A program made the translations under genes and the position numbers. Below the pieces are notes generated by a model. It ran no database searches. It was not told the DNA's origin and worked only from the letters and a program-made list of their open reading frames with translations. This document shows positions 9,605-19,723 of a stretch of 64,000 nucleotides of DNA, piece by piece; the first letter of the stretch is position 1; the number at the start of each line of letters is the position of its first letter. Source of the stretch: Epibacterium ulvae (lineage in GTDB: Bacteria; Pseudomonadota; Alphaproteobacteria; Rhodobacterales; Rhodobacteraceae); contig NZ_JAHHIR010000030.1 in assembly GCF_018678075.1 (NCBI RefSeq), forward strand, positions 30,584-94,583. The letters are read 5' to 3'.

Positions 9605-10192
9605 TCAGCCGAGTTTCTTGAGTTCCGCGATTGTTTTGTCGATGTCGCCCCGGTTGCGATCCAAGATCGCGCCAACTTCGGTACGTTCCGTCAGCAGCAG
9701 GTTCACGCCCTCGATGAACATATTGAAGAAACGGTCCTGACCGGAACGATCAGAGACAAGGAACGTCACTTTGAACGGCGACTGCCCTTGCAGATAGGCG
9801 ACGGTGTCGACTTCATACCATTTCTTGACCTTCTTGACGCCTGTCACTTCAAGTCGGCCACCAACAAACTCACGGAAACGGCGCCCGTATTTGCGGGAAA
9901 TGTAGCCCTGGAATGCTTTGGAGAAGGCTTTCTTTTGGCTATTGCTCGCACGACGGGCTTCGACACCCATCGCATAGGCGGCGATGTAGGATGTGTCGCT
10001 GTAATTCGCAAAGATACGCTCGAACTCGCGGAACATCGCGGTTTCGCCTTTGCCGGATTCGATCACGTTGTTGATGTCTCCAACAAGGTTGTCGATCAAT
10101 CGGCTAGCGCTTGTGTTGTCCAACGCCCAGGCCGCAGCCGGAGCAAATGACAGGCTTGCGCCCAGGGACAATAGGAAATTTCGACGGTCCAT
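9605..10192 (-). CDS. mlaC: MlaC-type periplasmic phospholipid-binding protein
   Basis: 195 residues. The N-terminus MDRRNFLLSLGASLSFAPAA carries a twin-arginine-like motif (RRNFL) before a hydrophobic core, so export through Tat is likely. The body matches the MlaC/Ttg2D fold: early SRLIDNLVGDINNVI, central YSDTSYIAAYAMG and a YISRKYG...F segment, ending in a long helix. MlaC shuttles phospholipids between the outer-membrane MlaA complex and the inner-membrane MlaFEDB transporter. The gene starts 3 bp after the mlaA stop, so the two form one operon; the mlaFED genes are not in this window. Confidence 0.88.
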   Translation of the reverse strand: MDRRNFLLSLGASLSFAPAAAWALDNTSASRLIDNLVGDINNVIESGKGETAMFREFERIFANYSDTSYIAAYAMGVEARRASNSQKKAFSKAFQGYISRKYGRRFREFVGGRLEVTGVKKVKKWYEVDTVAYLQGQSPFKVTFLVSDRSGQDRFFNMFIEGVNLLLTERTEVGAILDRNRGDIDKTIAELKKLG

Positions 10193-10195
10193 GAC

Positions 10196-10957
10196 TTAAA
10201 ATCCTTCCGTGCTCAATTCAAACGGATCGATCTCTGCATTCTCAGAGGCCTGGCCCAGCTCGAACCGGCGGTTCTGCAAATAGATCAAGCGGGCCTGAGC
10301 ATAGCTGTCGGCGCTCTCATAGAGGATCGAATCCACTGTATCGGAATATGTGCCACGATCCCCGAGACGACGCACGATCTCGGCGTATACGTCGATGTTA
10401 TCGGCGGGATTGTTCTTGGCATATCCAATTGGGTTTGTGAAAAAGTCGACGACCAGACCAGTCGCATCACGCGCGGTGGACGGGCCAAAGAAAGGCAGTT
10501 CGACATAGCTGCCTTCGCCGACCCCCCAGACGTGCAGCGTTTCACCGAAATTGGTGTCGACACGTGGGACGTTGAAATCAGAGGCCGGATCGCCCAGACC
10601 ACCAATCCCGAGGATAGAATTGATCGCAAAACGCGACAGCGCAATCCCGGCTTGTTTGAAGTTACCCTGCAAAACAGAGTTCACGGCCTGCCCCGGCATC
10701 GACAGGTTTTCAGCAAACAGACCGAAGCTTGTGACCATGTCGGGCGGTACGATCGCAACATAGCCCTTGGCGGCAGGACGGAATGCAAAACGGTCGACAC
10801 CACGGTTGAACTCATGAACCGCGCGATTGCGCTGTTCATGGGGGTCAGCAATGGTGCCTTCGGCGATCTGTTCGCCTGTAGGTTTTGCGCAGCCGGACAC
10901 CAAAGTGGCCGCCACAAGGAACAGTGCAGGAAGGATCGCACGCATCTTCATTTTCAT
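10196..10957 (-). CDS. mlaA: MlaA/VacJ family outer-membrane lipoprotein
   Basis: 253 residues. The signal sequence MKMKMRAILPALFLVAATLVSGC ends in a lipobox with Cys23. The mature part has MlaA features: NRAVHEFNRGVDRF, RFAINSILGIGGLGDPASDF and FGETLHVWGVGEGSYVELPFFGPSTARD. MlaA removes misplaced phospholipids from the outer leaflet and passes them to MlaC, encoded directly downstream. ATG at 10957 is preferred; an upstream TTG at 10978 would add seven residues before a normal signal peptide. First gene of a two-gene operon. Confidence 0.92.
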   Translation of the reverse strand: MKMKMRAILPALFLVAATLVSGCAKPTGEQIAEGTIADPHEQRNRAVHEFNRGVDRFAFRPAAKGYVAIVPPDMVTSFGLFAENLSMPGQAVNSVLQGNFKQAGIALSRFAINSILGIGGLGDPASDFNVPRVDTNFGETLHVWGVGEGSYVELPFFGPSTARDATGLVVDFFTNPIGYAKNNPADNIDVYAEIVRRLGDRGTYSDTVDSILYESADSYAQARLIYLQNRRFELGQASENAEIDPFELSTEGF

Positions 10958-11160
10958 GTTACCGCCGTCTCGTCTCAAAGCGCCGTAAGGGGGCGCAGGT
11001 AATATGCTTCGTTCACATACAGTTATTTTCCTGGCGTCCCAGGGGGCTAAAGTCGCTGTTTATCATTTTGTGGCACATAAGGAACAGGGCAAAAGAAACC
11101 CTGTACGTATGGGTTATGTAAGCGCATATATGGTCGAAAATTGGTTTCAGCACTCCGAAC

Positions 11161-12918
11161 ATGCAAAAAAATAAAACACAAGACGGAATTAACGAGCTGC
11201 GCTCTGTGCGTAGACAAAGCCGACACCTGTATTGGACCGTCGGATTGTTCAGCTTTTTCGTGAACTTACTCATGCTCACCGGCCCGCTCTATATGATGCA
11301 GGTCTATGACCGGGTTCTTGGCAGCCGATCAGAGGCAACATTGGTTGCCCTATCGATTCTTGTCCTCTTCCTTTATGGGATGATGGGGCTTTTGGACTAT
11401 GCACGTGGGCGGATTCTTGCCCGCATCGGCGCACGGTTTCAAGCAGCGTTGGACCGGCGTGTATTTGACGCAATGGTCCGCAAATCCGCCTTGGACAGCG
11501 ACCCGGTGGCCCAAACGGGTCTGCAGGATTTGGAAGGCATTCAACGTCTGATGTCGTCGCCCGTTTTGGGCGCCGCGTTCGACCTTCCTTGGACGCCGAT
11601 TTTCCTAGCCGGGATTGCACTCTTCCACCCGTGGTTGGGGCTCTTGGCGGTCGGAGGCGGGCTGGTCTTGGTTGCGATTGCAATTTTGAACCAGGTATTC
11701 TCCAAGAAACCGCAGTCACAAGCGAGTTCCTCGGGGCATAAGGCCAATCTGCTGTCCGAAGAGATCCGCAAAGAATCCGAGATGATCCAATCCATGGGCA
11801 TGCGCACCGCCGCGTTCCATCGTTGGAAAGTGGCACGCGATGCCGCGCTGAGCGATACGGTGGTGGCAAGTGACACGGGTGGTGGTTTCACGGTACTGAC
11901 CAAAACCCTGCGCCTGTTTTTGCAATCCGCGATGCTGGGCCTTGGTGCCTATCTCGTGTTGCAAGGGAACATGACGCCCGGTGCCATGATCGCGGGTTCC
12001 ATTCTGATGGGCCGCGCATTGGCGCCGATCGAAATGGGGCTGGGTCAATGGGCCATGGTGCAACGGGCCTTTAAGGGCTGGGATAACTTGGCCGAATTGC
12101 TTGGCAAAGTTCCGGAAGAACGCGAACGCACCGAATTGCCAAAACCCAAAGCACGTCTGGATGTCAAAGGGTTGGCCGTGGTGCCACCCGGTGAGAACCG
12201 GCCACAGTTGCGCAACGTGACCTTTAAGGTCGAACCGGGCCAGGCGATTGGCGTGATCGGCCCATCTGGATCGGGTAAGTCAACACTGGCGCGCGCTTTG
12301 ACGGGCACATGGCGTCCGGCTGCCGGCTCGGTCCGTTTGGACGGTGCGTCATTGGATCAATATGCGCCGGACGTTCTGGGACAGCATATTGGCTATCTGC
12401 CGCAACGCATTCAGCTGTTTGAAGGCACCGTAAGCCAGAATATCGCCCGTTTGGCACCCAATCCGGATGCTAAGCAAGTTGTGGCAAGTGCGTCCAAAGC
12501 CGCCGCGCATGAGATGATCCTGAAACTGCCAGCAGGCTATGACACGCCGGTTCACGCGGGCGGTGGTCGATTGTCAGGTGGCCAGATGCAGCGTGTCGGA
12601 CTGGCGCGCGCCCTGTATGGCGACCCTGCGATCGTAATCTTGGATGAGCCCAATTCAAACCTCGACAACGAAGGCTCGATGGCGCTTAACGCCGCGATCC
12701 GTCAGATGAAAAAGGAAGGGCGCTCGGTTCTGATCATGGCGCACCGACCGGCGGCTATTCAGGAATGTGATATGCTGTTGGTTATCGAAAACGGCGCGCA
12801 GGCTGCGTTTGGGCCCAAGGACAATGTTCTTGCTGAAATGGTATCCAACCATAAAAACATCCAAGCGGCTGCCAAGAAGAAACCAATAGGCCAAGCAAAG
12901 GCCGGGGGTGTAACATGA
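11161..12918 (+). CDS. Type I secretion system permease/ATPase (PrtD-like)
   Basis: 585 residues. The N-terminal half holds about six membrane helices (class I ABC exporter fold without a C39 peptidase domain). The C-terminal half is the ATPase: Walker [10 protein letters not shown] near residue 367, signature [15 protein letters not shown] near 471 and Walker [14 protein letters not shown] near 493. In type I secretion this protein powers one-step export of RTX-like proteins with a C-terminal signal. Its stop overlaps the start of the HlyD-type adaptor gene by 4 bp. No RTX or other substrate gene and no TolC gene were seen in the window. Confidence 0.92.
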   Translation: MQKNKTQDGINELRSVRRQSRHLYWTVGLFSFFVNLLMLTGPLYMMQVYDRVLGSRSEATLVALSILVLFLYGMMGLLDYARGRILARIGARFQAALDRRVFDAMVRKSALDSDPVAQTGLQDLEGIQRLMSSPVLGAAFDLPWTPIFLAGIALFHPWLGLLAVGGGLVLVAIAILNQVFSKKPQSQASSSGHKANLLSEEIRKESEMIQSMGMRTAAFHRWKVARDAALSDTVVASDTGGGFTVLTKTLRLFLQSAMLGLGAYLVLQGNMTPGAMIAGSILMGRALAPIEMGLGQWAMVQRAFKGWDNLAELLGKVPEERERTELPKPKARLDVKGLAVVPPGENRPQLRNVTFKVEPGQAIGVIGPSGSGKSTLARALTGTWRPAAGSVRLDGASLDQYAPDVLGQHIGYLPQRIQLFEGTVSQNIARLAPNPDAKQVVASASKAAAHEMILKLPAGYDTPVHAGGGRLSGGQMQRVGLARALYGDPAIVILDEPNSNLDNEGSMALNAAIRQMKKEGRSVLIMAHRPAAIQECDMLLVIENGAQAAFGPKDNVLAEMVSNHKNIQAAAKKKPIGQAKAGGVT

Positions 12919-14219
12919 GCGATACACAGAAATGGTCGGCACGCCGGCCGTTGTTCATCGGGTTTCTTGCGCTGCTGCTTTTGGTCGGTGGGTTTGGAAC
13001 CTGGGCCGTCATGTCGAACCTCGCCGGGGCGATCATTGCAACGGGCCGTATCGAAGTGGACCGGAACCGTCAGGTCGTCCAACACATCGACGGCGGCGTT
13101 GTCTCTGAAATTCTAGTGGGTGAGGGCGACGCGGTTGAGCTTGGCGCGCTGCTGGTGAAACTTGATTCCAGCGTGTTGGACTCCCAGCTGGCCATCACCG
13201 AAGGCCAATTGTTCGAAGTCATGGCCCGACGCGGCCGTCTTGAGGCCGAGCGTGACAATGCGCAGGCCATTTCTTTTGATCCTTTGTTGATCGAAATGGC
13301 GGATGAGAACCCGGATGTGATCGACTTTTTGTTGGGTCAACGACGTCTGTTCATGGCCCGCAAAGACAGTGTGGCACGGGAATCCGATCAGCTAGAGAAG
13401 CGACGCAACCAAATTGATGAACAGATCATCGGTGTTCAAGCGCAGCAAAAATCCATGCGCCTGCAGTTGGAGTTGATTGATCAAGAACTGGTCAACCAAC
13501 AATCGCTTTTGGATCGCGGGTTGGCTCAGGCTGGCACCGTTTTGAACTTGCGCCGGACCCAGGCGGATCTTGAGGGGCGCTTGGGTGAACTGGTTGCGTC
13601 AGAAGCACAGGCGCGCGGTCGGATTACCGAATTGGACATCGAAATCCTGAAGCTGGGCACCCAGCAGCGCGAAGAGGCGATCACTCGTCTGCGTGATCTG
13701 CGCTTCCAAGAGGTGGAGCTAGCCGAAAACCGGCGCAGCCTGTTGGAGCGTCTGGAGCGCCTGGATATCACGGCGCCGGTGTCTGGTATCATCTACGGGA
13801 TGGAAGTGCACACGCCGCGTTCGGTCATTCGCCCAGCCGATCCGGTGCTGTATCTTGTCCCGCAAGATCGTCCTTTGGTGATCGCTGCAGAAGTCGCGCC
13901 CACGGATGTGGATCAGATTTTCGTTGGCCAAACGGTGACCTTGCGCTTTTCTGCGTTGGATCAACGTGAAACGCCAGAGCTGTTTGGCACCGTGGCCCAG
14001 GTCTCTGCCGACTCTTTCGAGGATGAAGCATCGCGCCTATCTTATTACCGGGCGGAAATCCGTTTGGATCCAGGTGAGCAGGAACGCTTGCCCGAGAACG
14101 CTGTTTTGATTCCCGGCATGCCGGTAGAGAGCTACATTCGGACCGAAGATCGCTCACCGCTGACCTATCTGGTTAAGCCTCTGGCGGATTACTTTGTGCG
14201 GGCCTTCCGGGAAAGTTAA
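12915..14219 (+). CDS. HlyD-family membrane fusion protein of type I secretion system
   Basis: 434 residues. A short cytoplasmic N-terminus and one membrane helix (about 15-38) precede a biotinyl-lipoyl-like half motif ([21 protein letters not shown]), a long coiled coil (about 120-300, rich in Glu/Gln/Arg/Leu), the second lipoyl half ([19 protein letters not shown]) and a beta-barrel domain. It links the inner-membrane ATPase to an outer-membrane TolC channel. ATGA overlap with the upstream ABC gene shows translational coupling. A terminator follows at 14249. Confidence 0.92.
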   Translation: MSDTQKWSARRPLFIGFLALLLLVGGFGTWAVMSNLAGAIIATGRIEVDRNRQVVQHIDGGVVSEILVGEGDAVELGALLVKLDSSVLDSQLAITEGQLFEVMARRGRLEAERDNAQAISFDPLLIEMADENPDVIDFLLGQRRLFMARKDSVARESDQLEKRRNQIDEQIIGVQAQQKSMRLQLELIDQELVNQQSLLDRGLAQAGTVLNLRRTQADLEGRLGELVASEAQARGRITELDIEILKLGTQQREEAITRLRDLRFQEVELAENRRSLLERLERLDITAPVSGIIYGMEVHTPRSVIRPADPVLYLVPQDRPLVIAAEVAPTDVDQIFVGQTVTLRFSALDQRETPELFGTVAQVSADSFEDEASRLSYYRAEIRLDPGEQERLPENAVLIPGMPVESYIRTEDRSPLTYLVKPLADYFVRAFRES

Positions 14220-14248
14220 ACTCCAGCGTTTGTATTTTAATGTGTCGC

Positions 14249-14282
14249 AAAGGGGTCCTCTGATGGGCCCCTTTGTTCTTTT
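14249..14282 (+). terminator. Terminator after type I secretion genes
   Basis: AAAGGGGTCC (14249-14258) pairs with GGGCCCCTTT (14265-14274, one G-T pair), followed by TTCTTTT-type sequence. Confidence 0.8.
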
Positions 14283-14343
14283 CCTGAAGCGATGCCGGCG
14301 CTAGCCTGCGCCAAAACCCTCTTTGACTGTAAGGAATGAAAAC

Positions 14344-14802
14344 ATGACCATTGATGCGAACCTGGCGGAACTGGGTCTGACCCTACCCGAGGCACCGGCC
14401 CCGGCGGCGAACTATGTCCCATATGTGGTTGCAGGCGACATGGTCTATGTCTCTGGTCAGATTTCAGCGGATGAGAACGGGTTGATCACCGGCACATTGG
14501 GCGCGGATGTGGACGTCGCAGCAGGGCAGGCGGCGGCACGGCGTTGTGCCTTGTCCCTGTTGGCGCAGCTGAAAGCCGCCTGTGGGGGTGATCTGAGCCG
14601 TTTGGTGCGGGTGGTAAAGCTGGGTGCATTCGTGAACTCGACCGCGGACTTTACCGAGCAGCCACAGGTCGTCAACGGGGCCTCTGATCTGTTGGTTGAA
14701 CTTCTGGGCGATGCGGGCCGTCATACGCGGTCAGCCGTGTCCTCGCCTTCGCTGCCGATGGGCGTTGCCGTCGAAATCGACGCGGTGTTCCAGATCAAGT
14801 AA
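14344..14802 (+). CDS. RidA/YjgF-family protein
   Basis: 152 residues; somewhat longer than classic RidA (about 130) and like the YjgF/YER057c subgroup found in alphaproteobacteria. Motifs include YVPYVVAGDMVYVSGQIS and the C-terminal HTRSAVSSPSLPMGVAVEIDAVF, which contains the conserved Arg of the active site region. RidA hydrolyses reactive enamine/imine intermediates from PLP enzymes; other subgroups have unknown activity. ATG at 14344 follows AAGGA; a TTG seven codons upstream is unlikely. Confidence 0.85.
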   Translation: MTIDANLAELGLTLPEAPAPAANYVPYVVAGDMVYVSGQISADENGLITGTLGADVDVAAGQAAARRCALSLLAQLKAACGGDLSRLVRVVKLGAFVNSTADFTEQPQVVNGASDLLVELLGDAGRHTRSAVSSPSLPMGVAVEIDAVFQIK

Positions 14803-14923
14803 GCCCGTTGCGCAAGCGCTGATCAAAATGACTGTCACGCTCAATGTCGGGGCGTGGCGGCGCATAGTGCCGGTATTGTGAACATGTGCCTGCCGTCAGA
14901 GACGAACGGAGGTTGAACCGCAT

Positions 14924-16165
14924 GTGGCGTTTCCCAGATACTGGCAAAGCCTAGACAACATCGCGCAGGGGATGGCAATGGACGGATCCGCAATCGAAAT
15001 CCAGGTATTGGCCAGCATCGAACAGATGAGCGGGGCGGATTGGGACGCCTGTGCTTGCCCCGAAGTTGAAGACGGCGGTCGCCCGCTGGATCCGTTTACG
15101 ACACATCGGTTTTTGCTCGCTTTGGAAAAAAGCGGCTCTGTTGGACCCGGAACGGGCTGGCAGCCGCAGTATCTGGCTGCATTTCAGGACGGCACTTTGA
15201 TCGCATGCGCCCCTCTTTATGCAAAAGGGCACAGTCAGGGCGAATATGTTTTTGACCACAACTGGGCCCATGCCTACGAGAATGCCGGCGGTCGCTATTA
15301 CCCAAAACTGCAAGTCGCGGTCCCGTTCACGCCCGCCACTGGTCGGCGGTTTTTGGTACGTCCCGGTTACGAAGGCCTTGGCCATTCTGCTCTGGTGCAA
15401 GGCGCGGTGCAGCTGGCGGAAAACAACCAATTGTCCTCGCTTCACATCACCTTTTGCACGGACACCGAACGCGCAATTGGCGAAGAGATGCAGCTTTTGG
15501 TTCGCAACGGGCAGCAATACCACTGGCTGAACGATGACTACGCGGATTTCGACGATTTTCTTGCGTCCCTGTCGTCGCGCAAACGCAAGAACATCCGCAA
15601 GGAACGTAAACAGGCGCAGAGCTTTGGTGGTACGATCCACAGTTTCAGCGGGCAGGATCTGCGTCCAGAACACTGGGATGCGTTTTGGGCGTTTTACCAG
15701 GACACGGGCGCGCGCAAATGGGGCTCTCCCTATTTGACCCGTGCGTTCTTTGATATCGCGCATGATACGATGGCCGATGACATGACGCTGGTTCTGGCCG
15801 AGCGCGAGGGGCAATACGTTGCCGGTGCGTTGAATTTCATGGGGCGTGAGACGCTCTTTGGCCGATATTGGGGCTGCAGCGAACATCATCCCTGCCTGCA
15901 CTTTGAACTGTGCTACTATCAGGCGATAGATCTGGCGATTGCCGGGGGGATGTCACGGGTTGAAGCCGGCGCGCAGGGTGATCACAAACTGGCGCGCGGC
16001 TACTTGCCGACCATGACACACAGTCTGCATTGGATGCGTGATCCAGGCTTTGCGGACGCGGTTGAGCGGTATTTGGTGGCGGAACGCGCGGCCATTGAGG
16101 AAGAGATTGAAGTGCTCACCGACTATGGTCCCTTCCGCAAAGCAGATGTGGAGGAACAAGAATGA
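14924..16165 (+). CDS. FemAB-related GNAT-fold protein (COG3146-type)
   Basis: 413 residues from a GTG start preceded by GGAGGT, or 395-397 residues if an ATG near 14972 or 14978 is used. It belongs to the conserved family of predicted peptidogalycan/FemAB-like acyltransferases: [15 protein letters not shown] in the middle, [14 protein letters not shown], and the C-terminal [34 protein letters not shown] are its hallmarks. It is predicted to have two GNAT-like domains; the substrate is not established. Stop overlaps the start of the pterin dehydratase gene (ATGA), so the two are co-translated. Confidence 0.8.
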   Translation: MAFPRYWQSLDNIAQGMAMDGSAIEIQVLASIEQMSGADWDACACPEVEDGGRPLDPFTTHRFLLALEKSGSVGPGTGWQPQYLAAFQDGTLIACAPLYAKGHSQGEYVFDHNWAHAYENAGGRYYPKLQVAVPFTPATGRRFLVRPGYEGLGHSALVQGAVQLAENNQLSSLHITFCTDTERAIGEEMQLLVRNGQQYHWLNDDYADFDDFLASLSSRKRKNIRKERKQAQSFGGTIHSFSGQDLRPEHWDAFWAFYQDTGARKWGSPYLTRAFFDIAHDTMADDMTLVLAEREGQYVAGALNFMGRETLFGRYWGCSEHHPCLHFELCYYQAIDLAIAGGMSRVEAGAQGDHKLARGYLPTMTHSLHWMRDPGFADAVERYLVAERAAIEEEIEVLTDYGPFRKADVEEQE

Positions 16166-16458
16166 CCGAGAAACTGTCTGACGCGACACGCGGCCCTTTG
16201 CTGGACCCGTTGTTTCAAGCTGGCTGGGCAATGGTCGACGGGCGCGATGCGATTTGTAAAACCTACAAATTCGCCAATTTCGTCGACGCCTTTGCCTGGA
16301 TGACAAAAGTCGCGATCTGGGCTGAGAAATGGAACCATAACCCAGAATGGTCAAATGTTTACAACAAGGTGGAGGTTGTGCTGACCACCCATGACGTTGA
16401 CGGCATCAGCGCCTTGGACGCCAAGCTGGCCCGTAAAATGGACGCTTTGGCAGAGTGA
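16162..16458 (+). CDS. phhB: 4a-hydroxytetrahydrobiopterin dehydratase
   Basis: 98 residues, standard length for pterin-4a-carbinolamine dehydratase. The active-site signature [18 protein letters not shown] with the catalytic His residues and the closing [13 protein letters not shown] are present. The enzyme recycles the pterin cofactor of aromatic amino acid hydroxylases; no such hydroxylase is seen in the window. Starts inside the stop of the FemAB-like gene. An unextended hairpin lies just after the stop (16459 region). Confidence 0.92.
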   Translation: MTEKLSDATRGPLLDPLFQAGWAMVDGRDAICKTYKFANFVDAFAWMTKVAIWAEKWNHNPEWSNVYNKVEVVLTTHDVDGISALDAKLARKMDALAE

Positions 16459-16478
16459 GGGCGCAGCCTATTGCGCCC
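16459..16478. terminator. GC-rich hairpin between converging genes
   Basis: GGGCGCA (from 16459) pairs with TGCGCCC (16472-16478) across a 6-nt loop. There is no T run, so termination efficiency is uncertain. Confidence 0.45.
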
Positions 16479-16491
16479 CCAGAATGGCGGC

Positions 16492-16980
16492 TTAGGACAT
16501 CGCGTCCAAAAGGGTCTCACCAGCTGAAATCTCGCACTGGCCGGGGCTCTCTTCGAGGTTTAAAAGCTTGACCTCACCATCGGTGACCAGCATGGCATAG
16601 CGTTTGGAGCGGCCGACCAGACCGGCAGGGGGCGCATCAAACCGCATGCCGATCGCATCGGTGAATGTGCTTTCCGCATCGCCAAGCATTGCGATGCCCG
16701 CATCTGCGGCACCGGTTGCGGCGCCCCAGGCTTGCATAACAAACGGGTCATTGGCCGAGACACAGATGATCTCTTCCACGCCTTTGGCGGCAAACTGGTC
16801 TTTGGTGCGGATGAAGCTTGGCACATGGGCCGAGTGACACGTGGGCGTAAAAGCGCCGGGGACGGCAAAGATCACAACGGTGCGCCCTTTGGTCAAGTCG
16901 CTGATTGCGACCTGCTCGGGGCCGTCTGCTCCCATGCGGGTTAATTGAGTATCAGGCAGTTGGTCGCCTACAGAAATCAT
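16492..16980 (-). CDS. Peroxiredoxin (Prx5/AhpC-TSA redoxin type)
   Basis: 162 residues from ATG at 16980, which follows a GAGGA motif; the open frame extends seven codons further but family proteins begin MISVGDQLP. The peroxidatic cysteine is Cys48 in PGAFTPTCHSAHVPSF, the Prx5-type motif. Further cysteines near residues 75 and 151 could act as resolving Cys. It reduces hydrogen peroxide and organic peroxides in the cytoplasm with thioredoxin or glutaredoxin as donor. It converges on the pterin dehydratase gene. Confidence 0.92.
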   Translation of the reverse strand: MISVGDQLPDTQLTRMGADGPEQVAISDLTKGRTVVIFAVPGAFTPTCHSAHVPSFIRTKDQFAAKGVEEIICVSANDPFVMQAWGAATGAADAGIAMLGDAESTFTDAIGMRFDAPPAGLVGRSKRYAMLVTDGEVKLLNLEESPGQCEISAGETLLDAMS

Positions 16981-17075
16981 CGCGCGTTCCTCTTCTTGCA
17001 TTTGCGTTTCCTAGCACCCGGAATATACGTTCCACCGGAACCGTGACCAGAATGTTATCAGGAGGCAAGCACCTT

Positions 17076-18287
17076 ATGGGCCATATCGTTGTAGTTGGGG
17101 CAGGACAGGCCGGAGCATCGTTGGTTGCAAAACTGCGCAAGGGCGGGTTTGACGGCGAGATCACATTGATCGGCGCGGAAACCGCGCTGCCCTATCAACG
17201 TCCTCCACTGTCCAAGGCCTACCTGCTGGGCGAGATGGAGAAAGAACGCCTCTACCTGCGGCCCGAGAGTTTTTTCGCTGAGAGCAAAATCACAGTAAAA
17301 CTGGCCACCCGTGTGCAAGCCATTGATCCCGCGTCCAAAACGCTGACGCTGGATGATGGGGAGATGTCCTATGACCAGCTCGCCCTGACCACAGGATCGC
17401 ATCCGCGCCGCTTGCCCGCGGCGATCGGTGGCGATCTGGAGGGCGTGCATGTGGTGCGCGATCTGGCGGATGCGGATGGCATGTCACCGGATGTGACGGC
17501 TGGCAAACGCGCGTTGATTGTGGGCGGTGGCTATATCGGGCTGGAGGCCGCGGCGGTCTGCGCCAAACGCGGCGTCTCGGTCGTGTTGGTCGAGATGGCA
17601 GATCGCATCCTGCAACGTGTCGCCGCGACTGAAACGTCTGACTACTTCCGCGCGCTGCACCACTCCCATGGCGTCGAAATCCGCGAAGCAACCGGGCTTG
17701 TGCGTTTGCTGGGCGACAATGGGCGGGTCACCGGAGCTGAGCTGAGCGACGGCAGCACCTTGGATCTGGATTTTGTCATTGTTGGCGTTGGCATCGCGCC
17801 CGCCACCGAATTGGCAGAGGCCGCGGGCCTTGAGATCGACAATGGCATCAAAACGGATGCACAGGGGCGATCCTCCGATCCGTCCATCTGGTCCGCCGGA
17901 GACTGTGCGTCGTTCCCATTCAAAGGGCAGCGCATCCGGTTGGAAAGCGTGCCCAACGCCATTGATCAGGCCGAAGTGGTCGCACAGAACATTATGGGAG
18001 CCGACACGGACTATGTCGCACAGCCGTGGTTCTGGTCGGATCAATATGACGTCAAACTACAGATCGCTGGCTTGAACACGGGCTACGATCACGTTGTCAC
18101 CCGCAAGGGGGAGGGCACGCAGGGCTCGTTTTGGTATTTCAAAGGGGATCAATTGGTTGCGGTTGATGCGATGAACGATCCGCGCGCCTATATGGTGGCC
18201 AAGCGTTTGATCGATGCCGGGAAAACGGCTGATAAATCCGTCGTGGCGGACCCTGCGGCGGATCTGAAGCCCCTGTTGAAAGCATGA
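17076..18287 (+). CDS. FAD-dependent ferredoxin/rubredoxin-type NAD(P)H reductase
   Basis: 403 residues from ATG at 17076, which has GGAGG 10 nt upstream; the open frame continues 57 codons further into the divergent peroxiredoxin promoter region. FAD motif GHIVVVGAGQAGASLVAKL at the N-terminus, NAD motif GGGYIGLEAAAV near 149, second FAD motif IWSAGDCASFP near 275, and a C-terminal domain typical of CamA/ThcD-like reductases that feed electrons to ferredoxins of cytochrome P450s or ring dioxygenases. No partner P450 or ferredoxin is nearby, so the acceptor is unknown. Overlaps rsmD by 4 bp. Confidence 0.88.
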   Translation: MGHIVVVGAGQAGASLVAKLRKGGFDGEITLIGAETALPYQRPPLSKAYLLGEMEKERLYLRPESFFAESKITVKLATRVQAIDPASKTLTLDDGEMSYDQLALTTGSHPRRLPAAIGGDLEGVHVVRDLADADGMSPDVTAGKRALIVGGGYIGLEAAAVCAKRGVSVVLVEMADRILQRVAATETSDYFRALHHSHGVEIREATGLVRLLGDNGRVTGAELSDGSTLDLDFVIVGVGIAPATELAEAAGLEIDNGIKTDAQGRSSDPSIWSAGDCASFPFKGQRIRLESVPNAIDQAEVVAQNIMGADTDYVAQPWFWSDQYDVKLQIAGLNTGYDHVVTRKGEGTQGSFWYFKGDQLVAVDAMNDPRAYMVAKRLIDAGKTADKSVVADPAADLKPLLKA

Positions 18288-18844
18288 GGATCATCGCCGG
18301 TGATTTTCGTGGTCGCGCCTTGGCCTCGGTTGGGAAAGGCGACGCAAGCGCCCATCTGCGCCCGACAACGGACCGGGTGCGTGAAAGTCTGTTCAGTGTC
18401 TTGACGCACACTGGCGCTATTCCTGATGCACGTGTCTTGGACCTGTTTGCCGGAACCGGCGCGTTGGGGTTGGAGGCGCTGTCGCGTGGCGCGGCTGAGG
18501 TGACATTTGTTGATGACGGACGGGTTTCCACCGGTCTGATCAAAAAGAATATAGACCTTTGCCGCGCCTCAGATCACTGTCACCTGATGCGACGGGATGT
18601 TTTGAAGATCGGCGCCAATCCGGACGCACCCTATGATCTGATCTTTCTCGACCCGCCCTATGGCAAGGATCTGGGTCAAAAGGCACTGGATGTGGCGCTG
18701 GCGGGCGGCTGGCTCGCCAAGGACGCGCTGATTGTCTGGGAAGAAAACGCGCCCATGCAATGCCCGCCCGGGTTCAGTTTGGAGAGCAGTCGCAAATACG
18801 GCGACACCCATATAACATTGATGTGGTTCGACGGCGCCGCATAG
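18284..18844 (+). CDS. rsmD: 16S rRNA (guanine(966)-N2)-methyltransferase RsmD
   Basis: 186 residues. Begins MRIIAGDFRGRAL, the RsmD N-terminus; SAM-binding motif VLDLFAGTGALGLEALSRG near residue 46; catalytic FLDPPYGK near residue 123. It methylates G966 of 16S rRNA during 30S assembly. The start ATG overlaps the stop of the reductase gene (ATGA). A HAD phosphatase gene follows after 53 bp. Confidence 0.94.
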   Translation: MRIIAGDFRGRALASVGKGDASAHLRPTTDRVRESLFSVLTHTGAIPDARVLDLFAGTGALGLEALSRGAAEVTFVDDGRVSTGLIKKNIDLCRASDHCHLMRRDVLKIGANPDAPYDLIFLDPPYGKDLGQKALDVALAGGWLAKDALIVWEENAPMQCPPGFSLESSRKYGDTHITLMWFDGAA

Positions 18845-18897
18845 CCCGTTACATTCCGCTGCTATCAAAGCGGTCCAATAGCCCAAAGGAAACCCGT

Positions 18898-19563
18898 ATG
18901 CCCGTGACCCATCCCACGCCGAAATTGGTGATCTTTGATTGTGACGGAGTGCTGGTGGACAGTGAAATCACCACCAATCATGTGCTGATCGAGGATCTGG
19001 CGACCCACGGGCTGAACGTCACTATGGATCAATGTATGGATTTGTTTGTGGGCGGCACGATGAAGGGTGTCTTGGCTAAAGCGCGCGAAATGGGTGCAGA
19101 TCTGGCGGATGGTTGGGTCGATCAGATCTATGCAAAAATGTACGCACGCCTCGAAGAAGGGGTCGATTTGGTGCCTGGCATTCCCGCCCTGTTGGAGCAG
19201 CTAGAGGACGCGCAGATCCCGTTTTGTGTGGCCTCCAACGGCAGCGAAGCAAAGATGAAGATCACCTTGGATCAAAACGGTCTTTGGGAGGTGTTTCACC
19301 CAAATGCGATGTTCTCGGCGCATTCGCTTGGTGTGGCCAAACCTGAACCGGGGATTTTTCTGGCGGCAGCAAGCCATTTTGACGTGCAAGCGCGCGACTG
19401 TGTGGTGATCGAAGACAGCGAAACCGGCGCTATGGCCGCCGCACGTGCAGGCATGCGCTGTCTGGGCCATGTCCCCCATGGCACGGGCGCACGGCTGGCA
19501 CAGCACAACGCGGAAGTGTTTGAAGGCATGGATGAGGTTGCTGCACTTCTGAGTATTGTCTAA
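18898..19563 (+). CDS. HAD-superfamily (subfamily IA) hydrolase, phosphoglycolate/beta-phosphoglucomutase-like
   Basis: 221 residues from ATG at 18898 (AAAGGA 5 nt upstream). Motif I is VIFDCDGVLVDSE with Asp14 nucleophile and Asp16; a helical cap follows (about 20-85); motif II CVASNGSE; motif III Lys in SLGVAKPEPGIF; motif IV VVIEDSETGAMAAARAGM. It should hydrolyse a small phosphorylated metabolite. The DSE tail of motif I is shared with sugar-phosphate phosphatases such as YieH/GS1-like proteins; substrate not assignable. Confidence 0.88.
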   Translation: MPVTHPTPKLVIFDCDGVLVDSEITTNHVLIEDLATHGLNVTMDQCMDLFVGGTMKGVLAKAREMGADLADGWVDQIYAKMYARLEEGVDLVPGIPALLEQLEDAQIPFCVASNGSEAKMKITLDQNGLWEVFHPNAMFSAHSLGVAKPEPGIFLAAASHFDVQARDCVVIEDSETGAMAAARAGMRCLGHVPHGTGARLAQHNAEVFEGMDEVAALLSIV

Positions 19564-19723
19564 GCGATCAAAGAATTGTGATCTTCAAGCAACGTCTTGA
19601 CGCGTTTTTGAGATTTGGAAAGCCATTTTTACACGTTCGCGTCCTTGCAATTTATACAACTCACGCGAAAAGCCTGAATTCCAACTACAGGCTGGGAAAG
19701 AAATTGAAAGTACTAGAAAAACT

